From Candidatus Poribacteria bacterium (lineage in GTDB: Bacteria; Poribacteria; WGA-4E; WGA-3G): a stretch of DNA of 53,280 nucleotides. Shown piece by piece: positions 1 through 8,064 of this stretch. Numbering within the stretch: the first letter of the stretch is position 1; each line of letters starts with the position of its first letter. The notes under the pieces are model-generated. The model ran no database searches. It saw only the letters and a list, made by a program, of their open reading frames with translations, and was not told where the DNA came from. The DNA is taken from NCBI GenBank assembly GCA_003635185.1, contig PYJA01000095.1, positions 18,662 to 71,941 on the forward strand. The letters run 5' to 3'. The position numbers and the translations under genes are program-made.

Positions 1-403
1 AATCCTTAAGCGAAACTTGTTTCATGAATTGAAACTCAGTTGTTTTTCAGTTGTGTTAGCCATAAGAGAACCTTTCGGACAATAAAATAGGACGGACATT
101 AATAACTAATATAACGACTTGTGCCAGTTAAGTGAAAGTTTTGTTGTTTTTCACAACTGTTCATATTTGTAGGATCGATCTCCGAATCGCGACCGTTTGC
201 AGTCGGGAATCGGAGTTCCCTCGGACCTTGAGGACAGCAGGTATCGGAAAAGTTGCGGAATGCAAACCCAAACAAGAGGAACATGTGAAATATAAATATA
301 CCAAATGTTAACTGGCACAAGTCGTTAATATATCTTTATTTTACCATATTTATAGATTTTACTCAATATGACTTCTTCCTCAAATAGATACGGGACATAT
401 TTC
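1..403. other. gene-free left edge
   Basis: I see no convincing coding region here. An open frame on the minus strand at 99-320 lies almost entirely inside the inverted-repeat element at 113-326, has no ribosome site and no family signature, so I treat it as chance. The stretch otherwise holds AT-rich sequence downstream of the minus-strand oxidoreductase gene. Confidence 0.6.
113..326. repeat. 214-bp MITE-like element, perfect 19-bp terminal inverted repeats
   Basis: Bases 113-131 (AACGACTTGTGCCAGTTAA) are the exact reverse complement of 308-326. The interior holds a second imperfect stem near 190-218. No transposase is encoded. This is the structure of a non-autonomous transposable element. 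Flanking sequence is AT-rich and shows no unambiguous target duplication. Mobility is inferred from the ends only. Confidence 0.6.
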
Positions 404-3343
404 CTATATTTCGGTATCCACCCTAACAGCTTCACTTAACACTTCAATCGGATGCTTCGGTAGGATGCCGGTCCCGTGTTCAAGCTGGTGTCGACAAGAA
501 AATCCTGACGCTGCCAACGTAAATTCCCCAGATTTTTCACGGATAGTTGGGAAAAGGCGGAGTTCACCAATATTCATAGATAGATCGTAGTGTGACTTTT
601 CATAGCCAAATGAACCTGCCATCCCACAACAACTGGAATCAATCACTGTGATGTCATGCGCTTCTGGTAATTCAAGCATTTGCAGCACCGGTTGGATACC
701 AACAAGGGCTCTCTGATGACAGTGTCCATGTAACATAATCTCACGAGGTTCAGTCTTAAATGTAAGGGGAAGTTCACCGTTTTCATGTAAATGAAGTAGA
801 AATTCTTCCAGTGAATAGGTAGCTTCAGCAACCCGTTTTGCTTTAGCTGTGCTAATAAGTTCAACATAATCGTCAGTTAAGGCAGAGGTACAACTCGGTT
901 CACATCCGACAATTGGAATTCCCGCCTCTACATAAGAATGCAGATGTTCAATATTGTAATTTGCGTTCTCAATGGCTTTGTCAAGCATGCCCTCAGAGAT
1001 AAGCGGTCTACCACAACACCGTTTTTTCGGTAAGAGGACCTCAAATCCTGCAGATTCTAAAACGTGTACTGCTGCCTTTCCTACATTGGGTTCGCTAAAA
1101 TTCATAAAGGTATCGTGAAACAGCACAACTTTTTTGTCAGAAGTTTGTGGGGACTTGCGTTTTTTGAACCATTTTTCAAAAGATTGATGTACAAAGGTTG
1201 GCATATCTCGGCGGCGATCAACACCGAGTAATTTTTCAGCAACCCACTTAGAAAGCGGATTGTTCGTTGCCCAATTGGAGAGTGGTGCAAACGCTGATCC
1301 CAAAACAGCAAGGGAACCAATCTCTCCGAAAAGACGATTACGAAGCGGAAGCCCATTTGCTTTTCGGTAATGCGCGAGCATCTCATATTTTATTTTCGCC
1401 ATATCCACATTAGAGGGGCATTCCGCCTTGCATGCTTTACAACCGAGGCATAAATCAAGAACATCATATAGGCGGTCACTGGTGAAATCTTTGTGTGGTA
1501 AAGCACCAGAGATCACTGAGCGAAGCGCGTTGGCGCGTCCACGCGTAGAATGTTCCTCTTCTCGTGTGGCAATGAAGGATGGACACATGGTACCTGTGAG
1601 GGTTTTACGGCACGCACCGACTCCGTTACACATCTCAATTGCCCTGCCGAACCCGTCTTGTGCTGAAAAATCGAAATAAGTATCAATTTTAATGGTGTTG
1701 TATTTTGCGCCGAATCGAAGATTTTCAGTCATCGGGGGAGGGTCAATGATTTTTCCGGGATTCATAATACCGTCAGGATCGAAAGCGTTTTTGACATCGC
1801 GAAGTGCTTGATAAATCTGGGGACCAAACATGCTTTCAATCCATTCACTTCGGACGAGTCCATCCCCATGTTCTCCACTCATTGCGCCGCCAAGGTCCAT
1901 AAGTAGATCGCGCACCTCGCGTGCGATATTATGCATTTTATGTATATCTGCTTCGGATTTGAGATTGATAATCGGGCGATTATGAAGTAATCCGACACTG
2001 GCGTGTGCATAGTAAGAGGCGGTTGTGTCGTGTTTTGTGACAATATTGTCAAATCTGCGGACATATTCCGGTAAATTCTCTATGGGAACAGCAGCATCTT
2101 CCACAAACCCAATCGGTTTTGCATCGCCCTTCATTCCCATCAATAAACCGAGTCCTGCCTTTCGGGTTTCCCACACACGTGACTTTTCTTCAGCAGTAAA
2201 ACATCGTACATACGCATAACCGAATCCAGCACTTTTCAAGGTTTTTTCGAGATGGTCAATCTGTTCATGTAGTTCAGTTTCTGTTTCACCGTAAAATTCA
2301 ACAGCGAGGAGTGCTTCCGGTTCGCCTTCAATGAAACTGGTTAGTCGTGAAAATTCCAAGGATCCTTGTGCCATACCAAGTATTGTTTTGTCAATCAGTT
2401 CAACTGCTGTTGGGTTGCACGCTAAGATGGGTTGCATCGCCTCCATAGAGGTGATAAGCGACTTAAAATGAACGACACACAGACAAGTCATTTTGGGAAC
2501 GGGAACAAGATTAATTTTCGCCTCAACAGTGGTTGCCAGTGTGCCTTCGGACCCGACAACTATTTTCGCCAGACTGAAAGGGCGATGGGCATCGCATCCA
2601 TCACGACGGTAGGGCGTTACCTCTTTTGAACCAGCATCTGAAACATATTCATCAAGGTTATAACCTGCGACTCTACGTAAAATTTGGGGATAGCGTTTAC
2701 GGATTTCATCAGCATTCTCATCGCAGATTTTGCAGAGCTCTCTATAAATGTGTGCTTCTAAAGAATCCCCCTGCTTTTTTGATGCGACTTCAGGAAATGA
2801 TAAAGGGGCTGCTGTGATCTCATCACTATTTGCAAGCACAAGGTCTAACGACATAACATGGTCAATCGTTTTACCATAGATAAGTGAATGAGAACCTGCA
2901 GAGTTATTACCGATTGTGCCTCCGACATTTGCTCGGCTGCTCGTAGCAACATCAGGAGCATACATGAGTCCGTGCGGTTTGAGTTGGTGATTTAGTTCAT
3001 CAAGAACGATCCCCGGTTCAACGCGCGCCCAGTGTTCAGCAACGTTTACCTCAATCAGCTGATTCATGTATTTGGACATGTCCAGGACGATTGCTTTGCC
3101 GACGCTTTGTCCTGCGAGACTCGTTCCGCCACCGCGTGGGAGAATCGGGATTTTACGTTCAGCAGCGATCTCTACCGTTCTGATTACGTCCTGTTTATGT
3201 TTGGGAACAACAACACCGATTGGTTCAATCTGATAGAGGCTTGCATCTGTACTATAGAGTGCCTTTGAGTATGTGTCAAAGCGCACTTCTCCCTCAAGTT
3301 CTTTCGTGAGAAGTTGTTGTAGTGCTGGGTCAGAATTTTGCAT
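404..3343 (-). CDS. FAD-linked oxidase / Fe-S fused 2-hydroxyacid dehydrogenase (YdiJ/GlcD-GlcF type)
   Basis: A 979-residue fusion of a flavin dehydrogenase with an iron-sulfur electron-transfer half, expected to oxidise a D-2-hydroxyacid such as D-lactate or D-2-hydroxyglutarate and pass electrons on at the membrane. The FAD-binding PP-loop PRGGGTSLAGQSVG is at about residues 69-82, followed by VGGTIGNNSAGS near 140 and VVGSEGTLA. The C-terminal FAD-oxidase motif GEHGDGLVRSEW is near 490. A degenerate cysteine cluster lies near 570, a ferredoxin motif CLGCKACKAEC near 634, and two CCG-domain motifs (CCGRP near 777, CCGMAG near 906) follow. Length fits E. coli YdiJ (about 1000). Exact substrate cannot be read from sequence. 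It stands alone, 54 bp upstream of the 3' end of the GIY-YIG gene. Confidence 0.9.
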   Translation of the reverse strand: MQNSDPALQQLLTKELEGEVRFDTYSKALYSTDASLYQIEPIGVVVPKHKQDVIRTVEIAAERKIPILPRGGGTSLAGQSVGKAIVLDMSKYMNQLIEVNVAEHWARVEPGIVLDELNHQLKPHGLMYAPDVATSSRANVGGTIGNNSAGSHSLIYGKTIDHVMSLDLVLANSDEITAAPLSFPEVASKKQGDSLEAHIYRELCKICDENADEIRKRYPQILRRVAGYNLDEYVSDAGSKEVTPYRRDGCDAHRPFSLAKIVVGSEGTLATTVEAKINLVPVPKMTCLCVVHFKSLITSMEAMQPILACNPTAVELIDKTILGMAQGSLEFSRLTSFIEGEPEALLAVEFYGETETELHEQIDHLEKTLKSAGFGYAYVRCFTAEEKSRVWETRKAGLGLLMGMKGDAKPIGFVEDAAVPIENLPEYVRRFDNIVTKHDTTASYYAHASVGLLHNRPIINLKSEADIHKMHNIAREVRDLLMDLGGAMSGEHGDGLVRSEWIESMFGPQIYQALRDVKNAFDPDGIMNPGKIIDPPPMTENLRFGAKYNTIKIDTYFDFSAQDGFGRAIEMCNGVGACRKTLTGTMCPSFIATREEEHSTRGRANALRSVISGALPHKDFTSDRLYDVLDLCLGCKACKAECPSNVDMAKIKYEMLAHYRKANGLPLRNRLFGEIGSLAVLGSAFAPLSNWATNNPLSKWVAEKLLGVDRRRDMPTFVHQSFEKWFKKRKSPQTSDKKVVLFHDTFMNFSEPNVGKAAVHVLESAGFEVLLPKKRCCGRPLISEGMLDKAIENANYNIEHLHSYVEAGIPIVGCEPSCTSALTDDYVELISTAKAKRVAEATYSLEEFLLHLHENGELPLTFKTEPREIMLHGHCHQRALVGIQPVLQMLELPEAHDITVIDSSCCGMAGSFGYEKSHYDLSMNIGELRLFPTIREKSGEFTLAASGFSCRHQLEHGTGILPKHPIEVLSEAVRVDTEI

Positions 3344-3397
3344 CTGTTTCCTGTTCCTAATTTATCTCATTGGTGATAGGTGGCGATTTAGGTAAAA

Positions 3398-4036
3398 TTA
3401 GATAAAGTCTAATTTCTTCTGGAAATCTTCAAATGCCTCTGCTACTTTTTTCGCTATTTCTGAGTTGATCAGGTACCATTCATCTCCTGGAGCCTCCTGA
3501 ATGTGCATACCCTTTCTCTTTAGAAGAGAACGAATAGTTTGCTCTAAACTATTTGGGTCATCTGTTTTGATGACAACCTCTTGCGTAGCATGTTCTGGCA
3601 TCCCTGTCCCTTGTTCTTTTATTCTTTTTTCTGCATCACGTTCAGTGCGTCCGATCTTGCAGGGCCATTTATCTTTGCCTTTGAGTTCCGCAAGTTCTTT
3701 GTAGGCTGGGTAGTAATAGATATAGACACAGCCCTCGATTGGTTCATCTGGAGCATCGTTACTTGGAGGTTCGCCCAAAATTGTCCAATAACCGCGGTTC
3801 TTGTTATCCGCCAGACCACGCTTTTGTTTTAGGTCTTTGTTCAGTGCATCGTTGAAGCATTGGTTTAATGTTCGTGAACCTTCGTATTTTTCTCCGCCTT
3901 GTTTTTCATGATGTTCATACACTCTGTCTCTAATCTTTTCTTTTTTAAGAGTTTCGCCTTTGCATAACTCAAGGATAAGTTCTGCAGCAATTTTGGCAGT
4001 AAAAGGTTCTCCAGCATGTTTATATTGATTATTCAT
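3398..4036 (-). CDS. wHTH-like + GIY-YIG (T5orf172-like) nuclease-domain protein A
   Basis: A 212-residue protein with two parts. Residues 1-90 are helical and end in GYWTILGEPP, the look of a winged-helix domain (inference). Residues 102-200 carry a GIY-YIG signature: VYI at 104-106, KIG at 127-129, Arg138, and Glu165 in SLEQTIR, matching the Tyr/Gly, Arg and Glu positions of this nuclease fold. It is a divergent paralogue of the next gene upstream on the same strand (both share the W-I-G-PP linker and the LExxIRxxLKR helix). The start has AAGGGA seven bases before ATG. Probably a DNA-targeting nuclease; the role is unknown. Together with its paralogue and the adjacent toxin-antitoxin pair it looks like an acquired island. 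Confidence 0.7.
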   Translation of the reverse strand: MNNQYKHAGEPFTAKIAAELILELCKGETLKKEKIRDRVYEHHEKQGGEKYEGSRTLNQCFNDALNKDLKQKRGLADNKNRGYWTILGEPPSNDAPDEPIEGCVYIYYYPAYKELAELKGKDKWPCKIGRTERDAEKRIKEQGTGMPEHATQEVVIKTDDPNSLEQTIRSLLKRKGMHIQEAPGDEWYLINSEIAKKVAEAFEDFQKKLDFI

Positions 4037-4116
4037 AATATCCCTTTCTGTTATTAGTGCAGGAGTTTACGTCTCCGCGTAGGACGCTTAAGTAAGACCG
4101 AAAATCAGTTTTTATA

Positions 4117-4815
4117 CTAAAGTTCAAAGACATCATCCTTCAATTCATCTCGGTTCAGTCCATCCAAACTTGTCAACTCATCGTACAGTGCGTTCAACTT
4201 TTCACATTTTTTGATATATTTATATACAAATACAACCTCATCTGGTGAAGTGTCATACCACGATATTCCCTTTTTGTCTGTTCGGCAGCGTCCTAACCTT
4301 TTCAAAACATGACGTATCTGCCGTTCCAAATGCCTGCTGTCTTTTGTCTTGAATTCAAGGGCGACTGTTGGTTCTACTCTTAGTTTACGAGCATGATTAT
4401 ACATCCTTTTTTGAAGATCACCTGTTTGGCCAATGTAACATTCCCATCTGTCATCCATGATGTATCTTTGGTAATGGTCATAAAAGAGATATACAAACTC
4501 ATTTCCCTTACCGTCATCGTAAACACAGGGAGGTTTACCAGAGATTTCCCACGTATCATCTTCGCGAGATACTTCTATTGCACAACCGTCCCGTTGTAGT
4601 CGAGACAATGCATTTCGGACAATAAAATCTAAATCGCGCCGACAAGTAATTTCATGTGGGTCTGTCGTTAATCCTCCTTGTTTTACGTGTTCTATGAGTA
4701 CACACTGGGTTATCTGTGTAAGACTACCTCTGACCTTAAACCAATCCTTGATAATTCCTTGTGTGATCCCCTGATTAAGATGTTTCCCCTCATATTCATA
4801 ATTTTCCACAGACAT
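4117..4815 (-). CDS. wHTH-like + GIY-YIG nuclease-domain protein B (paralogue of A)
   Basis: A 232-residue protein with the same plan as its neighbour: a helical N-terminal domain ending DTWEISGKPP (88-96), then a GIY-YIG domain with VYL at 108-110, YIG at 127-129, Arg137 and Glu164 in HLERQIR. I chose ATG at 4815 because AAAGGAG lies just upstream; a TTG six codons earlier overlaps that ribosome site. It is 48 bases downstream of the toxin gene and 80 bases upstream of paralogue A, all on one strand, so one transcript is likely. Nuclease chemistry is inferred from the conserved motif positions; the target is unknown. Confidence 0.7.
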   Translation of the reverse strand: MSVENYEYEGKHLNQGITQGIIKDWFKVRGSLTQITQCVLIEHVKQGGLTTDPHEITCRRDLDFIVRNALSRLQRDGCAIEVSREDDTWEISGKPPCVYDDGKGNEFVYLFYDHYQRYIMDDRWECYIGQTGDLQKRMYNHARKLRVEPTVALEFKTKDSRHLERQIRHVLKRLGRCRTDKKGISWYDTSPDEVVFVYKYIKKCEKLNALYDELTSLDGLNRDELKDDVFEL

Positions 4816-4863
4816 CTTTCGTTCTCCTTTCAATTTTATTCTTAAAAATGAGATAGCGTTTGT

Positions 4864-5211
4864 TTAAGGTTTAGCCACATCAGCATTCACGCGGATAACT
4901 TGTCCGGGTTGCACGTCTTTGATCACTTGATTCACTTCCAGCATAGCCGGTTGAATGTGCTCAAGTCGATTGTTTCGATTCTTTCCGGTAGAAATGATAA
5001 CGACACCGATAGCATATTTGCTGATGTTCTGTTGATATTCAAAGCCCTTATCCATTGTCACCAGCACATCAAACGTTGCTGCGGCTAGCTCAAGGAGTTC
5101 GCCATTTCGCTTTCCTTTCCACCTTTGGCGATTCACAGTTTCCACTTGGCAATCGTCATCAAAATATCGGGCCAATCGCCAGTCTAAGTTTTCGTCAAGT
5201 AGAACGCGCAT
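4864..5211 (-). CDS. DUF5615 PIN-like toxin
   Basis: A 115-residue protein beginning MRVLLDENL, the hallmark of DUF5615 (PIN-like Mut7-C related) proteins, followed by GKRNGELLELAA and VLVTMDKGF, which hold the acidic residues of the presumed metal site. The family is the toxin half of toxin-antitoxin modules and is predicted to be an RNase. I chose ATG 5211 rather than the longer frame because the family starts exactly here. It overlaps the upstream antitoxin gene by 17 bases, the coupling typical of such pairs. Confidence 0.85.
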   Translation of the reverse strand: MRVLLDENLDWRLARYFDDDCQVETVNRQRWKGKRNGELLELAAATFDVLVTMDKGFEYQQNISKYAIGVVIISTGKNRNNRLEHIQPAMLEVNQVIKDVQPGQVIRVNADVAKP

Positions 5212-5776
5212 GTCCCTTTGATTTCCTATCTTGTTGTGCGTATGCTTCAATTGCCGTTGTCAATGCGAATTCTAAAAATGCGATTGCCTGTTCTCGCGAC
5301 ACAGAAGGGAATCCTTCAAGAAAGTCATCAAGGCTATCTCCTGCTTTTAGATGGTGAATTAAGGACTGTATCGGCACACGAGTGCCGATAAACACTGTCG
5401 CTCCGTGGTGAATCTCGGGGTCTTGGTTTATCATTGCTTTGTATAAACGAAACGCAGTCCACTCTGTATCTACATTTTGCCGAGAACTGTCAAAACCGCT
5501 GTAGTACCGAGCTGGGGGACACACTGTTGACATAAACTGTATCTGTGTCGCTTGAAATAACTTTTCACTTATGTCTTCAATAACCCTTCCGTCACGTTCT
5601 GTCTGCTCCATTTTTGGTTTTACTCGGACATATAGTAGATCATTACTCACTTGCTCCAAAAAATCTTCTGACAATTTTTTAGACACCTGATCATTATATT
5701 CCAAGAATGGATAATCTTCTTTTAGAATACGCTCCAGTTCATGGACAATAAACGGGTTTTCGTGTAGTTTTTCCAT
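5195..5776 (-). CDS. DUF433 antitoxin with N-terminal extension
   Basis: A 193-residue protein whose C-terminal part (about 119-180) is a DUF433 domain: IGTRVPIQSLIHHLKAGDS, then DFLEGFPSVSREQAIAFLEF. DUF433 proteins are small helix-turn-helix antitoxins usually of 70-100 residues and paired with DUF5615 toxins, as here. The first 115 residues are an added domain I do not recognise; it contains FMSTVCPPARYYSGF. GAGGAAGAATA precedes the ATG. A good minus-strand promoter and two palindromes lie upstream (see regulatory entries), as expected for self-regulated antitoxins. Confidence 0.8.
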   Translation of the reverse strand: MEKLHENPFIVHELERILKEDYPFLEYNDQVSKKLSEDFLEQVSNDLLYVRVKPKMEQTERDGRVIEDISEKLFQATQIQFMSTVCPPARYYSGFDSSRQNVDTEWTAFRLYKAMINQDPEIHHGATVFIGTRVPIQSLIHHLKAGDSLDDFLEGFPSVSREQAIAFLEFALTTAIEAYAQQDRKSKGHARST

Positions 5777-5792
5777 TATTCTTCCTCGTGAT

Positions 5793-5860
5793 ATTCTGAT
5801 GTCAGAATAGTAAAAAAGTGGCTAAAAATTGGATCGAGTTTGATAAGTGCGATTATCAAA
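5793..5860 (-). promoter_or_regulatory. two palindromes, candidate operators of the toxin-antitoxin operon
   Basis: Bases 5793-5808 read ATTCTGATGTCAGAAT: two 7-base inverted arms around a 2-base centre, 17 bases before the antitoxin start. Bases 5839-5860 hold a second inverted repeat, TTTGATAA and TTATCAAA around a 6-base loop, just downstream of the expected transcription start. Both sit between the promoter at 5877-5905 and the ATG, where an autoregulatory DNA-binding antitoxin would act. Binding is inferred. Confidence 0.5.
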
Positions 5861-5876
5861 TCCTAAACACAATTAG

Positions 5877-5905
5877 AGGATAACACCAATACACCCAAAA
5901 GTCAA
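5877..5905 (-). promoter_or_regulatory. sigma70-like promoter for the toxin-antitoxin / GIY-YIG operon
   Basis: On the minus strand TTGACT (5905-5900) is followed by 17 bases and TATCCT (5882-5877). The expected start is near 5870, giving a leader of about 95 bases to the antitoxin ATG. No other strong promoter is seen before the three downstream genes. Confidence 0.55.
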
Positions 5906-5939
5906 GTATAGTAAAACCTACACGATTTCTGCAATAAAT

Positions 5940-5968
5940 TTGACTTTCTGCACGTTTGGAAGTATAAT
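5940..5968 (+). promoter_or_regulatory. sigma70-like promoter of the tRNA-Leu pair
   Basis: TTGACT at 5940-5945, a 17-base spacer and a perfect TATAAT at 5963-5968. The mature tRNA starts 10 bases after the -10 box, so the primary transcript starts almost at the tRNA 5' end. Confidence 0.75.
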
Positions 5969-5977
5969 AATTAAAAT

Positions 5978-6060
5978 GCCTCTGTGGTGGAATTGGTATA
6001 CACGGCAGGCTAAGGACCTGTGCCTTAATTGGCGTGCTGGTTCGAGTCCAGTCGGAGGCA
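5978..6060 (+). tRNA. tRNA-Leu (anticodon AAG), copy 1
   Basis: 83 bases. Acceptor GCCTCTG pairs with CGGAGGC and the discriminator is A. The anticodon loop is CTAAGGA, so the anticodon is AAG. A variable arm with a GCC/GGC stem makes it a class II leucine tRNA. The T arm is CTGG-TTCGAGT-CCAG. CCA is not encoded. A34 is uncommon among bacterial tRNAs. Confidence 0.9.
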
Positions 6061-6084
6061 TTTCTAAGAAATCTATTTTAAAGT

Positions 6085-6168
6085 GCCTCTGTGGTGGAAT
6101 TTGGTATACACGGCAGGCTAAGGACCTGTGCCTTAATTGGCGTGCTGGTTCGAGTCCAGTCGGAGGCA
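6085..6168 (+). tRNA. tRNA-Leu (anticodon AAG), copy 2 with one extra D-loop T
   Basis: A tandem near-duplicate of the tRNA 107 bases upstream. The only difference within the gene is one added T before the D-loop GG (AATTTGG versus AATTGG), a position where tRNAs can carry an extra base (17a), so it may still fold. The downstream flanks of the two copies are also alike (ATTYCTAA...ATC), showing that the duplicated unit extends beyond the tRNA. There is no separate promoter. Confidence 0.8.
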
Positions 6169-6258
6169 TTCCTAAAACATCTTATCTTTTGCAAACGGAT
6201 TTGGACCTTAAAGTTTTCCCATCAACCCAAAATTGTACCGTTTAATCTGTGTCATCCA

Positions 6259-6837
6259 CTAATATTTGAATGCAGGTTGCCAGCCATTAACACCATTAGC
6301 GAGCAAATCAAAAAGATGCCAGGAGGCACAGAAGGAATCTCCCGGACCAAAATTCGCCTTTGAAATATGAACAATTTTATCGTCCGTCTTTTTGTAAAAG
6401 GTTGAAACACCCGGTAGCCAACCGTTTCCACGCTTGAAACCCATATCTTCGGTAAATGTTGACCCTTCACTGGAATACATCTTGAACTGCCAACCTCTAT
6501 TTTGAGCGAATGCTGCCTGTACCTCAGGAGGATCTGGCGATACGACGACAAATGCCGCGCGGCTTTCCAGATGTTGAAGCACACCATTAAACCCATCTGC
6601 CCACAAGGTGCAATAAGAACAACTCTTCCCCATGTTATGAATGACAATTAAATCTTCTTTGTCATCAAACATATCAGAAAGCCTCACCTGTTTTCCATTT
6701 GATCCCTTTAAAACGTAGTCTTGCACCTCTTCTGGTGGAAGCTGCCCTCTAAGATAGTTAAGTCTTTTTTGTTTTTCCAAAAGTTCTGCTTCCAAACGAG
6801 CGATTTCATTCTCAAGGGGTGTTTGATTTAATTCCAT
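6259..6837 (-). CDS. DUF899 family thioredoxin-like protein
   Basis: A 192-residue protein of the DUF899 family, cytoplasmic and thioredoxin-like in fold. Family landmarks are VRLSDMF (51-57), KSCSYCTLWADGFNG (71-85, with a CxxC pair at 73-76), AAFVVVSPDPP and GWLPGVSTFY. The N-terminal 35 residues form a heptad-rich helix. The ribosome site GGAGAATAAA precedes the ATG at 6837. No biochemical role is established for the family; a redox function is inferred from the CxxC and fold. Confidence 0.85.
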   Translation of the reverse strand: MELNQTPLENEIARLEAELLEKQKRLNYLRGQLPPEEVQDYVLKGSNGKQVRLSDMFDDKEDLIVIHNMGKSCSYCTLWADGFNGVLQHLESRAAFVVVSPDPPEVQAAFAQNRGWQFKMYSSEGSTFTEDMGFKRGNGWLPGVSTFYKKTDDKIVHISKANFGPGDSFCASWHLFDLLANGVNGWQPAFKY

Positions 6838-6879
6838 TTTATTCTCCGTAAAAATTACCTTACTATTTATGAGTAGGTT

Positions 6880-8064
6880 CTACTCTGCTAACAGCTGCTG
6901 ATACACTTCATAAGTGCGTTGGGCGATTGTCTCCCATGTAAAATTCTGCACCCTTTCCAGACCCCGTTTTTGGAGGGTCTGACGAAGCGTTGGATCAGAT
7001 GCGATCTGTTTTATCTTTTCTGCTAAAGCTGCGGCATCTCCTTCTGGAAAAACTAAACCCGCATCACCGATAACTTGCGGGATTTCTCCTGAATCTGAGC
7101 CGATCACTGGCACTTCGCATGCCATGCCTTCAATCAACACTCTGCCAAAAAATTCTACCCAGTCCGCTGTGGTGCGGGAAGGTAAAACCAGGGTATCCAT
7201 ACAGTTGAGATAGTTAGGAACTTCTTCGGGGGGAACAGCATCAATCCAAACAATTTTCTCTGTGATTTGATGTTTTGCAGCAATATCGCGAAATTTTTGC
7301 TTATCCTCACCTTGTCCAACAATTAAAAGTTTGAAGGGGAAGTCAAGCATCGCTGCTGCATCAATGAACGTGTTAATGCCCTTCATCTGAATTAGCCTAC
7401 CGATATAACCGATAACAAAGTCGTTAGCAAGCCCATGAGATGTTTTGAGTTGGCTCATATCCCGTTTCTGAAATAGCGAAATATCAACACCGTTTGGAAA
7501 CGGAACCTGTGCGCCAACATAACCTCTTTGCTTTAGAATTTTGCCAGCATTCTCACTGAGCGGAAAAGCGATGTCGGTTTCGCGGTAAACCTGTTTTTCA
7601 ATCCAAACAGGTAAGGGACCAAAACGTTGTTTAGATGGAATACTAAGTGAGGTGCGAAAGATGAAGCGGCTGTTTGGACAAAAGCGCCGTTTCAGTCGCA
7701 CTGCCTGCAACGCATTTAGACTCCATGCTTCCTCTTCCAGATGGATAATATCGGGTTGGAAGTCCTTGAAATGCTTTGCTATACCTCGCCGATAGAAAAA
7801 ACGGCTACCATAACCAGAAAACCGTATCGGGCAAGGGACCTCTTCGCAATGAACGTCAGACTCAGGTTCAAAACTAATCTCCTGAATACTTTCGTACCAA
7901 CGGTCAGGCGTGAGAACCCGCATTGTGACATCCGGCTTTGCCGCAATGAGATTGAACTTCCTCCGATACGGTTTCATTATATAAGAATGGGAAAGAACTA
8001 AGACACGCACCAATTTTGGTTTCAGAATGTTGATCTTAACTTTTAGCCTTAAACAGCACTTCAT
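6880..8064 (-). CDS. GT4-type glycosyltransferase
   Basis: A retaining GT-B glycosyltransferase of family GT4, cytoplasmic, transferring a sugar from a nucleotide donor to an unknown acceptor (polysaccharide or glycolipid). It has the N-terminal VLVLSHSY start of the Rossmann fold, PNGVD, IGYIGRLIQMKG, the donor-site EFFGRVLIE (E-x7-E, about residue 303) and GEIPQVIGDAGLVF. The 394-residue frame from ATG 8064 overlaps the upstream gene by 29 bases; a GTG at 8010, giving VRVLVLSHSY, is the more family-like start, but I see no clear ribosome site for it. Translation coupling to the coiled-coil gene is likely. Confidence 0.85.
   Translation of the reverse strand: MKCCLRLKVKINILKPKLVRVLVLSHSYIMKPYRRKFNLIAAKPDVTMRVLTPDRWYESIQEISFEPESDVHCEEVPCPIRFSGYGSRFFYRRGIAKHFKDFQPDIIHLEEEAWSLNALQAVRLKRRFCPNSRFIFRTSLSIPSKQRFGPLPVWIEKQVYRETDIAFPLSENAGKILKQRGYVGAQVPFPNGVDISLFQKRDMSQLKTSHGLANDFVIGYIGRLIQMKGINTFIDAAAMLDFPFKLLIVGQGEDKQKFRDIAAKHQITEKIVWIDAVPPEEVPNYLNCMDTLVLPSRTTADWVEFFGRVLIEGMACEVPVIGSDSGEIPQVIGDAGLVFPEGDAAALAEKIKQIASDPTLRQTLQKRGLERVQNFTWETIAQRTYEVYQQLLAE

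Noticed and set aside
99-320. 73-residue minus-strand open frame
   Set aside because: It lies across the inverted-repeat element, has no ribosome site and no recognisable domain; its termini are the repeat ends.
5918-6245. Open frames over the tRNA-Leu pair on both strands
   Set aside because: They are translations of the tRNA genes and of their tandem repetition (the same peptide appears twice), not proteins.
6252-6647. 131-residue minus-strand frame inside the DUF899 gene
   Set aside because: Another frame of the same DNA; the DUF899 frame has the family motifs and ribosome site.
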